Positions 17,769 through 26,883 are shown, counted from the first letter of the stretch. The stretch: DNA of 55,300 bases from Candidatus Rifleibacteriota bacterium (GCA_029565415.1 JAKQOH010000101.1:1-55300); one strand, 5' to 3'. Numbers and translations are program-made. Notes: generated by a model from the sequence alone, not told the origin.

Positions 17769-18869
17769 TCAGCGCTCCTTCAGGCGACGGTATTCGTCGG
17801 CGACGAGCACGTAGGCGGGCTTCATTTCGGAAGCGAGCCGCAGCATCTCGCGGGCGGTCGCCCGATCCCCGCGCGAAGCCATCAACATGCCTATATTTCG
17901 CAAGATATATCTCTGCACGGGCAGTTTGCGGTTGCGATAGAACGCCTTCTGGAGAGCCTGTTCGGCCGTCTTCCGGTCGCCAAGCGCCCATGCGGCGAGG
18001 CCGCGCAGGTTCTCCGCGGCGACGAGCAGTTCGACCGGAAGGCCGTCGACGTTCTCGCTCTCGACCGCGAACCGGTGCAGCAGCGCCTCGGCTCCCTGAT
18101 GATCGCCCTTGAGGAAGGCTTCGGTCGCCAGCACATAGAGGCCGAGCAGTTGGTCGAACTTCTTTTTCCGCAGATCGATGCCTTTTCGCTCCAGCTCTTC
18201 CCGCAGCTTCGGGTCGCTCTTCAGAAGGGCCTGGAGCTTGTCGTGCATCTCGACATCCGTCTGGGCCTGGAACGGGGTGATCATCCCATCACGGTACAGC
18301 ACCGGCCCCCGCTCGAACCCCTCCGGCCGCAGCCGGTCGTCGTAGGTCAGCCACATATCCGAGGCCAGCGGGTAAAACCCCTCCTGCGGAAACAACGCGA
18401 AGGCCATGTCCGTGAACGACTCGTGCACGTCCGGCCGCTGTTTTATCACATCAGCTATTTTTGAAGCTTCCTGGGAAAACAGCCGCCCCGCCTGCTCGAT
18501 CAGAGCCGTTTTCGGCATGCGCACCCGGAGTTTGCACCCGATCGATCCGTTCGGCAGCGGTCCCGTCGGGGTGACGGCGAACCGGAACAGCCGCGACGTC
18601 CCGGAAGCGAGACGGCCGAGCGTGATGGTGGGGCTCGAGACAATCCAGCCGGCAGGCGTCATCAGGGTGACGGAAATCTCCTCGAGGACTCCCAGCCGCG
18701 ACGTCAGCGTCGCGAGCACCTCGAACGGCTCGCCAATCCGGGGCGGACCGGCGAGTTCGGCATCGAATCCGTACCAGGGCGGCAGGGCGGGGGTCGCGGC
18801 CCCGGCAGGCGCCGGCAAGGGCAGCCCAAGCAGAGCAACGGCTAACAGGAGTCGCAGGAAATGTCGCAT
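17769..18869 (-). CDS. Exported TPR-like protein
   Basis: A 366-residue protein with a clear signal peptide (LRLLLAVALLGLPLPAPAGA). An N-terminal beta-sandwich-like part (residues 25-120, with PRIGEPFEVLATL and GRLASGTSRLFRF) looks like an adhesion/Ig-like fold, and the C-terminal part (from about 225) is TPR-like helical (YVLATEAFLKGDHQGAEALL; AAWALGDRKTAEQALQKAF). Probably periplasmic. RBS GGAAGGAGC precedes the ATG. It is upstream of, and abutting, the HEAT-TM gene, so the pair may work across the membrane. Two AT-rich patches lie at 17891-17915 and 18446-18471. Confidence 0.75.
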   Translation of the reverse strand: MRHFLRLLLAVALLGLPLPAPAGAATPALPPWYGFDAELAGPPRIGEPFEVLATLTSRLGVLEEISVTLMTPAGWIVSSPTITLGRLASGTSRLFRFAVTPTGPLPNGSIGCKLRVRMPKTALIEQAGRLFSQEASKIADVIKQRPDVHESFTDMAFALFPQEGFYPLASDMWLTYDDRLRPEGFERGPVLYRDGMITPFQAQTDVEMHDKLQALLKSDPKLREELERKGIDLRKKKFDQLLGLYVLATEAFLKGDHQGAEALLHRFAVESENVDGLPVELLVAAENLRGLAAWALGDRKTAEQALQKAFYRNRKLPVQRYILRNIGMLMASRGDRATAREMLRLASEMKPAYVLVADEYRRLKER

Positions 18870-18893
18870 GGGAAGCTCCTTCCGGTATCGGTC

Positions 18894-19538
18894 TCAGTTG
18901 ATCTTCGTATGCCGCGTGGAGCGGGCCCGGCGTCCCGACGGGGATTCGCCCGTGCCGCCTTCATCCGAGGGTTCCTCGGGCCCCTCGTCCCCGTCGTCGT
19001 CCTCTCCGCCGCCTGGAGGGCCCGATTCGGGCTCGGAGGCGGGCGTTTCCAGGATTTCGGGGGCGGCTTCGGGGGCCTTTCCCCCATAGACGAGCTGCAT
19101 CAGCGAGGGATAACAATCGTCGATGATATAGGCCACCACCATCAGGCACTGCATGCACTGGTTTTTCGTGAGCGCGCCGTCCTCGAGGATATGCGTGCAG
19201 GCGGCCGACAGGCTGCGGCCGTCCTTCGCCAGTTCGAAGCGGATGTCGAAATACTCGTCCATCAGCCGCAACACGGCCAGCATCACGTCGAGCCTGCGCA
19301 ATTCGACGTTGCGGATGAAGCCCGGAACACGCACGACCAGATGCCGGTTGTGGGCATAGATGATCATGCGCATCGTCAGGTTCTTGCCCTGCAGATACAG
19401 CTCGAGACACGCTTCGTTCACATACTGGAACCGATATCCTTCATCGGTCAAAAAAGCGGCGACCGTCTTGATCGTGCCGACTTCCCAGGCGGTCACCTGG
19501 GGCGCGGTCTGGGGCATCTCGGGCTGTTCGGGCTTCAT
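18894..19538 (-). CDS. YbjN-domain protein with acidic tail
   Basis: A 214-residue protein. Residues ~18-155 match the YbjN / type III secretion chaperone-like fold (DEGYRFQYVNEACLELYLQG; RLDVMLAVLRLMDEYFDIRF; EDGALTKNQCMQCL). The last ~55 residues are low-complexity, acidic and Gly/Pro-rich, then end in a basic stretch (GRRARSTRHTKIN). Such proteins are thought to be cytoplasmic regulators or chaperones. GAGGTGAAGG sits just before the ATG. It lies 24 bases upstream of the TPR exoprotein and is probably in the same transcription unit. Confidence 0.75.
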   Translation of the reverse strand: MKPEQPEMPQTAPQVTAWEVGTIKTVAAFLTDEGYRFQYVNEACLELYLQGKNLTMRMIIYAHNRHLVVRVPGFIRNVELRRLDVMLAVLRLMDEYFDIRFELAKDGRSLSAACTHILEDGALTKNQCMQCLMVVAYIIDDCYPSLMQLVYGGKAPEAAPEILETPASEPESGPPGGGEDDDGDEGPEEPSDEGGTGESPSGRRARSTRHTKIN

Positions 19539-19621
19539 CCTTCACCTCGTTATCGATAATTCTCTCTCTGTTCCATCTTCGTTCCGCCGAAGGCAACCGG
19601 CACGCGGTCCCGAATCGCCGC

Positions 19622-20131
19622 TCAGGGGACGGGGGGAAAGGCCAGTCCCTGATCGGCGTGGCCGGACACTTTCCGGATACCCCATGTGCCGACACGGTTC
19701 CAGAACAGCTCGACCGTCTCCGGCGTGCCGACGTGGGTCTGACCGCCGGCATCCTTCCAGGAGCAGGACAGGGTCCCCACGAACAGGGCCTCCGACTCGC
19801 CGTAGGAAATGACTCCCCGATCGACGACGAGCACGTCCCGCTCGCTCGAACCTTGCAGGAACGCCTCGAGGCGGCTCGTGAACTCGCCATACCCGCCGGT
19901 CGTCGGCGCCACCTGACTATAGTAGGTCATATTCGTATCGACGAACGCCTTGGCGCCGGCGAAATCTCCGCGGTTCACCGCGGCGAGAAAACCGTCGACC
20001 TGGGCGGTGATCTCGGGATACAGCGGGTCGGCATCGCCGTCGCCGCCGGTTCCCCCGCCCCCGCCGCAGCCGGTCAGGAGAGCGAACGAGAGCAGGAAGA
20101 CCGCCAGCGTCAGCCACGCTCTTCCCGTCAT
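19622..20131 (-). CDS. Lipoprotein with a small NTF2/SnoaL-like domain
   Basis: About 169 residues from the ATG at 20131 (MTGRAWL). The signal peptide has lipobox LLTGC followed by a Gly-rich tether, so it should be lipid-anchored. The rest (QVDGFLAAVNRGDFAGAKAF … VELFWNRVGTWGIRKVSG) has the look of a SnoaL/NTF2-like domain, used for binding rather than for an identifiable reaction. The start with GGAGGGG just upstream was preferred over a longer in-frame extension that would bury the signal peptide. Confidence 0.7.
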   Translation of the reverse strand: MTGRAWLTLAVFLLSFALLTGCGGGGGTGGDGDADPLYPEITAQVDGFLAAVNRGDFAGAKAFVDTNMTYYSQVAPTTGGYGEFTSRLEAFLQGSSERDVLVVDRGVISYGESEALFVGTLSCSWKDAGGQTHVGTPETVELFWNRVGTWGIRKVSGHADQGLAFPPVP

Positions 20132-20163
20132 CGCCATGCCCCTCCGTTCATCGGAATACGGCA

Positions 20164-20185
20164 CCGGAGCGGCCAACCGCTCCGG
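20164..20185. terminator. Hairpin downstream of the aldolase gene
   Basis: A perfect 9-bp stem CCGGAGCGG / CCGCTCCGG with a CCAA loop, 20 bases after the aldolase stop on the minus strand. There is no clear T run, so this is a probable rather than certain terminator. Confidence 0.6.
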
Positions 20186-20205
20186 CGCCGTCGTAGGAAG
20201 CCCGA

Positions 20206-21150
20206 TCAGGCCTTGCCGGCGCAGCCCATCAGCCGCATCTTGCGGCGAACCACTTCCCGGATCGAGTCGCGGGCCGGGCCCATATACTTGCGCGGATCGA
20301 ACTCGCCCGGGTTCTCGGCGAACACCTTGCGGATGGCACCGGTCATGGCGATGCGCAGATCGGTGTCAACGTTGATCTTGCAGACGTTGCTCTTCATCGC
20401 GGCGCGGGAGATCATCTCCTCGGGAACGCCCTTCGAATCCTGGAGCTTGCCGCCGTACTTGTTGCAGACCGCGACGAGATCCTCGGGAACCGAGCTCGCG
20501 CCGTGGAGAACCAGCGGATACTTCGGCAGCACCTGCTCGATCTCGGCAAGCCGCTCGAAGTCGAGCTTCGCATCGCCCTTGAACTTGTAGGCGCCGTGGC
20601 TGGTGCCGATCGCGACCGCGAGCGAGTCGCAGCCGGTGCGGGCGACGAACTCCTTCGCCTCGCGGGGGTTCGTGTAGATCGCATCCTTGGCGGACACCGA
20701 CACGGCATCCTCGACCCCGGCCAGACGGCCCAGCTCGGCCTCGACGGTGATGCCCCGGGCATGCGCATACTCGACGACTTCCTTGGTCAGCTTGATGTTA
20801 TCCTCGAAGCTGTGCTTCGAGCCGTCGATCATGACCGACGTGAAACCGCCGTCGATGCACTTCTTGCAGATCTCGAAATCCTCGCCGTGATCGAGGTGCA
20901 GGGCGACCGGAATATCGGTTCCGGAGCTTTTGGCCATCTCGATCGAGGCCTGGATGAGGTGAACGAGATACTCGTGGCGCGCGTATTTGCGGGCACCGGC
21001 CGAGACCTGGATGATCAGCGGCGACTTCTCGGCAATCGCGGCCTCGAAGATCCCCTGGATGATTTCCATGTTGTTGACGTTGAAAGCGCCGACAGCGTAA
21101 CCGCCCTCGAGAGCACGGGCAAAGAGTTCCTTGGTAGTGACCAGCGGCAT
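20206..21150 (-). CDS. fba: Class II fructose-bisphosphate aldolase
   Basis: A 314-residue zinc-dependent aldolase that splits fructose-1,6-bisphosphate into DHAP and glyceraldehyde-3-phosphate in glycolysis, or the reverse in gluconeogenesis. The order of motifs is typical: GAFNVNNMEIIQ at the N terminus, the zinc-binding HLDHGED, MIDGSKHSFEDN, GTSHGAYKF and LHGASSVP (zinc His and phosphate-binding residues), then KINVDTDLRIAMTGAIR. Length is normal. A GAGGAGGC ribosome site precedes the ATG. It has its own promoter (21223-21251) and a 5' UTR hairpin. Confidence 0.95.
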   Translation of the reverse strand: MPLVTTKELFARALEGGYAVGAFNVNNMEIIQGIFEAAIAEKSPLIIQVSAGARKYARHEYLVHLIQASIEMAKSSGTDIPVALHLDHGEDFEICKKCIDGGFTSVMIDGSKHSFEDNIKLTKEVVEYAHARGITVEAELGRLAGVEDAVSVSAKDAIYTNPREAKEFVARTGCDSLAVAIGTSHGAYKFKGDAKLDFERLAEIEQVLPKYPLVLHGASSVPEDLVAVCNKYGGKLQDSKGVPEEMISRAAMKSNVCKINVDTDLRIAMTGAIRKVFAENPGEFDPRKYMGPARDSIREVVRRKMRLMGCAGKA

Positions 21151-21185
21151 CGTGAAAAGCCTCCTCGTCGGTTGGAAATGGGCAC

Positions 21186-21201
21186 TGGCAGCGCACTGCC
21201 A
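21186..21201. promoter_or_regulatory. 5' UTR hairpin of the aldolase mRNA
   Basis: TGGCAG-CGCA-CTGCCA, a perfect 6-bp stem with a 4-base loop between the fba promoter and start codon. It may be an operator or an RNA structure; its role is not known. Confidence 0.5.
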
Positions 21202-21222
21202 CAGCCTTCCCGCATGGAGTCC

Positions 21223-21251
21223 ACTCTAACAAAGGGCCGGGGAAATGTCAA
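21223..21251 (-). promoter_or_regulatory. Promoter of the aldolase gene
   Basis: On the minus strand TTGACA (21251-21246), a 17-base spacer and TAGAGT (21228-21223). Confidence 0.7.
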
Positions 21252-21327
21252 AGACACCGGCAGCAGGGAGGTGGGTGTGGGAAAAACATCCCATATCAGG
21301 TATCATGATGCGTGAAGTGAGAGAAGC

Positions 21328-22884
21328 ATGAAGATGGAAGTGACGCCCGCCGCCCGGCGCCCGCCACGGATCGTTCCCGCCGTGTGCGTGTTGCTTCTCT
21401 TTTCATGTACGGCGTTTGCCGCCGCCCCGCCCCCCCAGGCCGTTCGCCAGTGGCTCGAAAAGGCGCGCTACTTCTACCAGGGAGGCAATCTGAACGCCGC
21501 CCGCGCCCAGCTCGAACAGGCCCGGGCAATCGCCCCGGATCATCCCGATGTCCTCGAGCTGCTCGAGCGGCTCGATGCCGCCCGGGCGAAGCGGGTCGAA
21601 GAGTCGCTGCGGGCGGCCCGGTTCTACCAGGAAGCCAACAACCTTCCCGAGGCCGACAAGGCCTATCGGGCGGTTCTCGCGATCGATCCGGCGAACAAGA
21701 CGGCCCGCCAGGCGCTCGATGCCCTCCAGAAAGTTCGCGATGCCGTCGAGAAGTATCGGGAAACGGGAATCCAGGTCGCCCCGTCGACCGGCCGCGCCTT
21801 CGACGTCGAAGCATACTCTGCCGTATCGAATCTCCTCCGGGCCCAGGCCGCCTTCAACCGCGGAGATCTCGAAACGGCCGACAAGCTCGTCGGGGCGATC
21901 GTCGAGCGCGACCCGTCACATGGCCAGGCCCTCGAGCTCCAGTCCCGCATCCGCCAGCTGCGCCACATCAACGGTCTCTTCACCTCCCTCGACCGCGAGC
22001 TCGGGGACGGCGACTATTTCGCGGCGGTCACGGCTCTCGACGGCCTCCTGAAAGAGTTTCCCGACCGCCAGGATTTGCAGGTCAAGCGGGGAATCGCGCT
22101 CCAGAAGCTCGGCCGCCACGATGCGGCGATTCGCGATCTCGAACCCTTCCTCGCCACGACCACCTGGCTCATCCAGATCCTGCCCGTCCTCTCCGACGCC
22201 TATGATGCGGCCGGAAACCCCCTCCGCGCCTGCGCCCTCGCCGCCGGCACCGACCTCACCGGCCCCGCGCGGCCCTGGCACCGGCGCCTGGTCCTTGCGT
22301 GGAAAGCCTACCCCGTTTCCGGCAGCCTGTTTCTACTCGGCGGGCTTCTGGCCTTTGCAGCACTCGGCTGGTTCCTGTACCAGCTCGATCGTCTGTTCGA
22401 ACGGTTCCCGCCCCAGGCGGCGTTCCGCCTCTGCCGGTGCTTCCTTCTCGCCTTCTTCAGAGACATCGACGACCGCCACATCGAAGACTGGAAACTGCTC
22501 GCATCCCGGTTCAGACACCCCTGGATCTCGTATGTCCATGGCCTGCTGGTGTTCCGCCAGGGCGATCTTCCGGCCGCCCAGGAGCCGCTCCAGAAAGCCC
22601 TCGAATACCCCAGCCTGGCACCCCGCGCCCTGTATTTTCTCGGCATTCTCCGCCGGAAACTCGGCCAGTCGATTGCCGCCCATGATCTGGAACAAAGCCT
22701 GCTCGCCGCGTTCCGCGGGTATGCCGCGCCCCTGATCCCGCCCTTTCTTGCGGAACTCGAACGCGAACTCATCGACAGGCACGCTCCCACGGAAACGCCG
22801 CACCACGGCAGTCTCGAAGATCTTTCCCATCTGGCCGCCCGCGAACTGTTCGCCGGCCGACCGGTCTCCGGCTCTGCCGGCTGA
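21328..22884 (+). CDS. TPR-repeat membrane protein
   Basis: A 518-residue protein with an N-terminal signal (PAVCVLLLFSCTAFAA) and several TPR units in the first ~300 residues (ARYFYQGGNLNAARAQLEQA; AARFYQEANNLPEADKAYRA; LLRAQAAFNRGDLETADKLV). A TM segment follows near residue 332-352 (GSLFLLGGLLAFAALGWFLY), then another TPR-like stretch (VHGLLVFRQGDLPAAQEPLQ). It probably scaffolds other envelope proteins. It starts a run of same-strand genes that ends in three pseudopilins, the next gene beginning 13 bases after its stop. Confidence 0.8.
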   Translation: MKMEVTPAARRPPRIVPAVCVLLLFSCTAFAAAPPPQAVRQWLEKARYFYQGGNLNAARAQLEQARAIAPDHPDVLELLERLDAARAKRVEESLRAARFYQEANNLPEADKAYRAVLAIDPANKTARQALDALQKVRDAVEKYRETGIQVAPSTGRAFDVEAYSAVSNLLRAQAAFNRGDLETADKLVGAIVERDPSHGQALELQSRIRQLRHINGLFTSLDRELGDGDYFAAVTALDGLLKEFPDRQDLQVKRGIALQKLGRHDAAIRDLEPFLATTTWLIQILPVLSDAYDAAGNPLRACALAAGTDLTGPARPWHRRLVLAWKAYPVSGSLFLLGGLLAFAALGWFLYQLDRLFERFPPQAAFRLCRCFLLAFFRDIDDRHIEDWKLLASRFRHPWISYVHGLLVFRQGDLPAAQEPLQKALEYPSLAPRALYFLGILRRKLGQSIAAHDLEQSLLAAFRGYAAPLIPPFLAELERELIDRHAPTETPHHGSLEDLSHLAARELFAGRPVSGSAG

Positions 22885-22897
22885 TGGAGGTTCACTC

Positions 22898-25123
22898 ATG
22901 ACACGCATTCCTTCCGCACGGACGCTCCTCGCCCTCTGTTTTATATACATATTAATATCTATTCCGGCACAAGCGCAGCTGGAGAATCTGCTCATGTCAC
23001 CGGGCTTCGTCACGATCACCTCGGATTGCGGCAACTCGCCGGTCGACACCTTTGAAGATGTCGATGCCATCAAGAACATCCGGATCGAGACGCCCGACGC
23101 ATGGGATGCCATGTTCGTCAGCTGGCCGCTTCTGATGAATATGCTGTCGAATCATTTCGATCACGCCACCCTGGGGAAGCTCCAGACGATGCTGGCAACC
23201 CCCAAGGTCCTCCTGGGCGGGGCCGACGGTGCGGCGGATGTTGATCAGTTCTACCGGAAATATGGGTTTCTGGTGCGGGGCCCCTGCCCGGGCTGCGACA
23301 AGGAAGGACACAATCATTCCGGCGGCAAGTGGCATTACAACAACGGCCCGATCGGCTGGGGCGCGGGTGCGAGTGTGCTCGACGAGCCCCCGCACGACGC
23401 TCCCGACTCGATCGAGTATATCGCCGGACTCGAGGGCGGCTGGAAGTATGTCCTCCCGCCCACCTGGCCGGGCCCCCATTTCACCTGCGATTGTCACAAA
23501 CGCGGATGCCCGGGAAGCGTCTGTGAGGAACACGAAGTCCCCGATCCCAAGCCCGACGATCCGGGGCATATGAAGACCGATGTCGACCACAAGCGGGCTT
23601 CCGCCAACGTCTGTTACGACAACGGGCCGGTCAAATCCTCGCTGGAAACCGATCACACCGGCAACAAGAAAGAGCCGGAGGGCACCGTGACCTTCAAGAT
23701 CACCTGGAAAGACCGCACGCCGCCCCAAATCACCGGCGCCACCGGAAACGAGATCGGCCACTTCCCCTATCTCGGGCGCAAGCCGGGACCGCCGTCCACC
23801 GCCCGTCGCGCCACGACCGGCGACTTTTTCAAGCCCTCGGATCTGACCGCCAAGGACAACGATGAAGGGATTCTGACCTCCCGCTTCGCGATCGGCCGCA
23901 TCAACGGCCCCGTCGACGCGACTTCGGCCTGGAACCCCGTCGAAACCTGGGACTGGATCGGCAGCGAAGCCAAGTCGCTGAGCGGCATGCATCTGGGCAA
24001 GCATGTGTTTCTGCCCAACGACTGCCTCGGCGAAATGAAATACTCGGTCTTCGTCTGGGACAAAAACAACGTCCTCAACCCCGGCTGTCCCAACATCGTC
24101 GAAGACTCGCCCGAAACCACCTACGGCATGAATATGGGCGATCTGGGCCGCGACCCCAAGACGGCCAAGCCGTTTCCCTACATGTACGACGAGAACTCCC
24201 CGCCCGATCCGGCAGCCCGGTTTGCCGACGGCGAGGGCAAGATCTGGATCGACGACAATGATCTGCCCAACCTGATGATCCGCCTGGCTTCGAAGCGCGA
24301 CGAGGGCAAGCCCCAAAGTGCCGTGGTGCTTCCCCCGCCGATCACGACCCTGACCACGTTCGATCCGGGATACACGGCCTTCATCGACAATGCCTGCAAA
24401 ACCTACGACGAACTCGCGGCCACCGAGAACGGCGAAGGCGCCTTCGTCAAGATCGTCAAGATCGACCTCGGGAACTGCCCCACGGCCGAACAGGGCTGGG
24501 ACTGGAAGTTCCACGCCGGCCCCATGCCTCCCGGCCTCACCGACCCGTTCCCGGTGAAGTTCTGGTACCAGAACTTCCGGCTCGAGGATTACAGCGCCTC
24601 GGATAACGACACCGATGCCGAGCCGATCGACAACGATGAGGCGAGCTTCGGCAAGCGCAACGGGTTCGGCTCGTCGGCGACCGTGTTCTGCATGATCCCC
24701 GTGGTCGAGGATGTGCAGTATGATCTCTCGCTCTGGGCCGAAGACAACGTGAAATGGCTCAATGACGAGGATGACCTGCTCCATCTGCCCGTCACCCGCA
24801 TTCCGGCGCCGTATACCGGCATCGCCCGGGCCCGCCTCTCGTATGGAATCGAGAACGTGTATCCGCCCGTCACCGGCAATGTCGATCTTCCGCCTAACGC
24901 GTTTTCCACCCAGCCTCTGCCGGTGATTTTCCGCGAGCCCACCCCGCCCCTTCCGCCGGGCGGCGGCGCCACGCTCGGCGCGCTCCAGTCGGGAAAATAC
25001 CCCTGGGTCGAGGCGACGGCGACGGATTATGCGGGCCTGACCCGCACACTCAGGGTATACTTCACCGTGACCGATGAAAAAACCAGCATCCGAACGCTCG
25101 AACAGAAACACCAGCGCAACTGA
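22898..25123 (+). CDS. Large secreted protein of unknown function
   Basis: A 741-residue exported protein. Signal peptide: a hydrophobic core (LLALCFIYILISI) with cleavage probably after AQA. I do not recognise the family. Visible features: a His/Cys-rich segment near residue 133 (CDKEGHNHSGGKWHY), a Cys cluster near 197-213 (CDCHKRGCPGSVCEEH), and a later stretch that begins DRTPPQITGATGN in the manner of bacterial Ig-like domains, followed by Asp/Pro-rich beta-type sequence. ATG 22898 has GGAGG in front. Its place between a TPR membrane protein and pseudopilins suggests that it is a surface or exported component of that system. Its 3' end overlaps the next gene by 50 bases. Confidence 0.75.
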   Translation: MTRIPSARTLLALCFIYILISIPAQAQLENLLMSPGFVTITSDCGNSPVDTFEDVDAIKNIRIETPDAWDAMFVSWPLLMNMLSNHFDHATLGKLQTMLATPKVLLGGADGAADVDQFYRKYGFLVRGPCPGCDKEGHNHSGGKWHYNNGPIGWGAGASVLDEPPHDAPDSIEYIAGLEGGWKYVLPPTWPGPHFTCDCHKRGCPGSVCEEHEVPDPKPDDPGHMKTDVDHKRASANVCYDNGPVKSSLETDHTGNKKEPEGTVTFKITWKDRTPPQITGATGNEIGHFPYLGRKPGPPSTARRATTGDFFKPSDLTAKDNDEGILTSRFAIGRINGPVDATSAWNPVETWDWIGSEAKSLSGMHLGKHVFLPNDCLGEMKYSVFVWDKNNVLNPGCPNIVEDSPETTYGMNMGDLGRDPKTAKPFPYMYDENSPPDPAARFADGEGKIWIDDNDLPNLMIRLASKRDEGKPQSAVVLPPPITTLTTFDPGYTAFIDNACKTYDELAATENGEGAFVKIVKIDLGNCPTAEQGWDWKFHAGPMPPGLTDPFPVKFWYQNFRLEDYSASDNDTDAEPIDNDEASFGKRNGFGSSATVFCMIPVVEDVQYDLSLWAEDNVKWLNDEDDLLHLPVTRIPAPYTGIARARLSYGIENVYPPVTGNVDLPPNAFSTQPLPVIFREPTPPLPPGGGATLGALQSGKYPWVEATATDYAGLTRTLRVYFTVTDEKTSIRTLEQKHQRN
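22938..22964. other. AT-rich island in a signal-peptide region
   Basis: 27 bases with four G/C, codons TTT ATA TAC ATA TTA ATA TCT ATT, inside the signal peptide of the 22898 gene. Confidence 0.75.
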
Positions 25124-25661
25124 GGCCAGAACCGACCGGGCCGGCATCTCGCTGGTCGAGCTGCTGGTCGCGTTTTTCCTGATCGCGCTGGTCGTTCTGC
25201 CGATCATGCGCGCCCTGCCCCAGTCGTTCGGCATCGCCGGCCGTCAGGCAGACCAGGAGATCGCCCTCAAGATCGGTGAATCGGCCGTCAACACGCTGCT
25301 CGCCGTGCCGTTCGACACCATCGCCGGCTCCGCCGGCAGCCGCACGATCCCGTTCGAGATACGCACCGGCACCGAAGTGATCGCGGCGAACCTCGCCCTC
25401 AACGGCCCCCTGGGAACGGGCACCGTGCGGATCGGCCGCACCGAATTCCAGCTCCGGATCGCCCTCCGGCCCGAGTATTCCGGCCCGCCGCAGAGCCCGA
25501 CAGCCATGGTTTTCAGTTACATCGACCCGCTCGGGCCGGTGGAACGGATCGCCACGTATGCCTGCCCCGACCTCTTCATGCGCATCCAGGTGGATGTCGA
25601 GTACGGCCAGAAGGGCGTTCCCGTCTCGCTCGCGACATTCCGGGCGGATCTGAGGCAATGA
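25074..25661 (+). CDS. Type IV pilin-like pseudopilin 1
   Basis: A 195-residue pseudopilin. After a 24-residue leader rich in Arg/Thr comes the prepilin peptidase site and N-methylation helix G|ISLVELLVAFFLIALVVLP with Glu at position +5. The rest is a beta-rich globular head. Such proteins build the pilus-like fibre of type II secretion or type IV pili. It overlaps the preceding gene by 50 bases, without a clear Shine-Dalgarno, which points to translational coupling. It overlaps the next gene by four bases (ATGA). Confidence 0.85.
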   Translation: MKKPASERSNRNTSATEARTDRAGISLVELLVAFFLIALVVLPIMRALPQSFGIAGRQADQEIALKIGESAVNTLLAVPFDTIAGSAGSRTIPFEIRTGTEVIAANLALNGPLGTGTVRIGRTEFQLRIALRPEYSGPPQSPTAMVFSYIDPLGPVERIATYACPDLFMRIQVDVEYGQKGVPVSLATFRADLRQ

Positions 25662-26176
25662 CGATGCGGCCCAACCTCCATCGCCGCCGGCGCGGCTTCG
25701 CCCTCTTCAGCGTTCTGCTCGCCAGCGTCGTCATCTTCATCCTGGCCGCGACCCTGTATTTCAACACCCGCTCCCAGACGGCCACGCATGCGCGGCTCAC
25801 CGAGCAGACGAAAGCCCTCATGGCCGCGCGGGCCGCGATGCAGCTCGCGCAGTACAAGTTCCGCATGCTGCCGACCGAGTTCTATGCCTTCGACCGGGTC
25901 ATCAAGACCGGCACGCCCGACCAGATCGCGAGCTTCACGACGGGCTGGATGGGCGACTTCGATCCCACCCGCCCCAACACGGCAGCGGCAAAACTATCCC
26001 AGTCGCTCGGCGCGACGGACGGCGGGAGCTACCAGCTCGGCATCGCGACCTTTTCCCTCATCACCCGCACGGGGAAGGGATATACGAAGGATTTTCTCCA
26101 GATCACGAGTTGGGGAAGCTTCAACGGCGTCCGCCGGAGCCTCGATGCGCTCATCGAAGTCGAGGTGACCCATTGA
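25658..26176 (+). CDS. PilX/GspK-like minor pseudopilin lacking Glu+5
   Basis: A 172-residue protein with a basic leader and G|FALFSVLLASVVIFILAATLYF, a class III pilin-like N-terminal helix. The usual Glu at +5 is absent (F-A-L-F-S), as in GspK and PilX type tip subunits. The helical part continues through ARLTEQTKALMAARAAMQLA. Coupled by ATGA to the gene before and by TTGA to the one after. Confidence 0.8.
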   Translation: MTMRPNLHRRRRGFALFSVLLASVVIFILAATLYFNTRSQTATHARLTEQTKALMAARAAMQLAQYKFRMLPTEFYAFDRVIKTGTPDQIASFTTGWMGDFDPTRPNTAAAKLSQSLGATDGGSYQLGIATFSLITRTGKGYTKDFLQITSWGSFNGVRRSLDALIEVEVTH

Positions 26177-26862
26177 ACCCGAACCGCCGCGGCTTCACCT
26201 ACATCGAAGCGATGATCGTGCTGCTTCTCGTCGGCCTCCTTTCCAGCGGGCTGTTCTATATCTATCGCAATTCCATGAACGCCTATCAGGCTGCCGCCTG
26301 GCGCCAGGAGCGGACCCGCCAGACCGAAACCTTCTGGAATATCCTCCGCAAAGCCGTCGAGGAGGCCACCAACACGCTCGCCCGCCAGGAGAACGGCGCG
26401 GAATGGGCCGTCCAGGTCACCCCCCGCCCCCTGCTCTGGAAGCCGGCGCAGAGCCCCGCGAACACCGTCGTGATGTCGTGGCAGACGGATCACCTGAGCC
26501 CGACGGGCGATCTCGAGTACCGGCTCGCCTACCAGGTGAAACTCCTCGAACGGAGCCTGTGCATGAGCGCCTCGGTCGTCTCCGGCTCGGCGCCGCCAGG
26601 GTTTCAGGCGATGACGGACCGGGTGATGATCGACGACGTCGCCTCGTTCGATGCGAAGTCGGTCCTGATCCGGATCCGCCAGGGAAACGAGTATCGCGAG
26701 TATTTCGACGACGGAAGCGGCTCCCCGACCGACCCGGTTGCGGGAAGCATGCTCGAGCTGTTCGTCGTGCTCGCGCCGCCGCCGGGTGCCTCGTTTCCGG
26801 CCGGCCGGCTTCCGCTGAACGGCAAGTTCAAACTCGCCGTCGCCACCCAACCCATGCCCTGA
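26173..26862 (+). CDS. Type IV pilin-like pseudopilin 3 (PilW/GspJ-like)
   Basis: A 229-residue pseudopilin: short leader NPNRRG|FTYIEAMIVLLLVGLLS with Glu+5, then a long helix and beta head. I chose the TTG at 26173, which overlaps the previous stop as TTGA and has GAGGTGAC in front; a start further upstream would add a leader not typical of the family. It is the last of the pseudopilin trio; no assembly ATPase, secretin or prepilin peptidase is in the window. Confidence 0.8.
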   Translation: MNPNRRGFTYIEAMIVLLLVGLLSSGLFYIYRNSMNAYQAAAWRQERTRQTETFWNILRKAVEEATNTLARQENGAEWAVQVTPRPLLWKPAQSPANTVVMSWQTDHLSPTGDLEYRLAYQVKLLERSLCMSASVVSGSAPPGFQAMTDRVMIDDVASFDAKSVLIRIRQGNEYREYFDDGSGSPTDPVAGSMLELFVVLAPPPGASFPAGRLPLNGKFKLAVATQPMP

Positions 26863-26883
26863 CCCGGACGCAGGAGGGGCCAT

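Noticed and set aside
22997..25234. A 745-codon minus-strand open frame opposite the 741-residue secreted protein gene.
   Set aside because: The plus strand has a signal peptide, a ribosome site and coupled neighbours; the minus frame has none and shows shadow composition.
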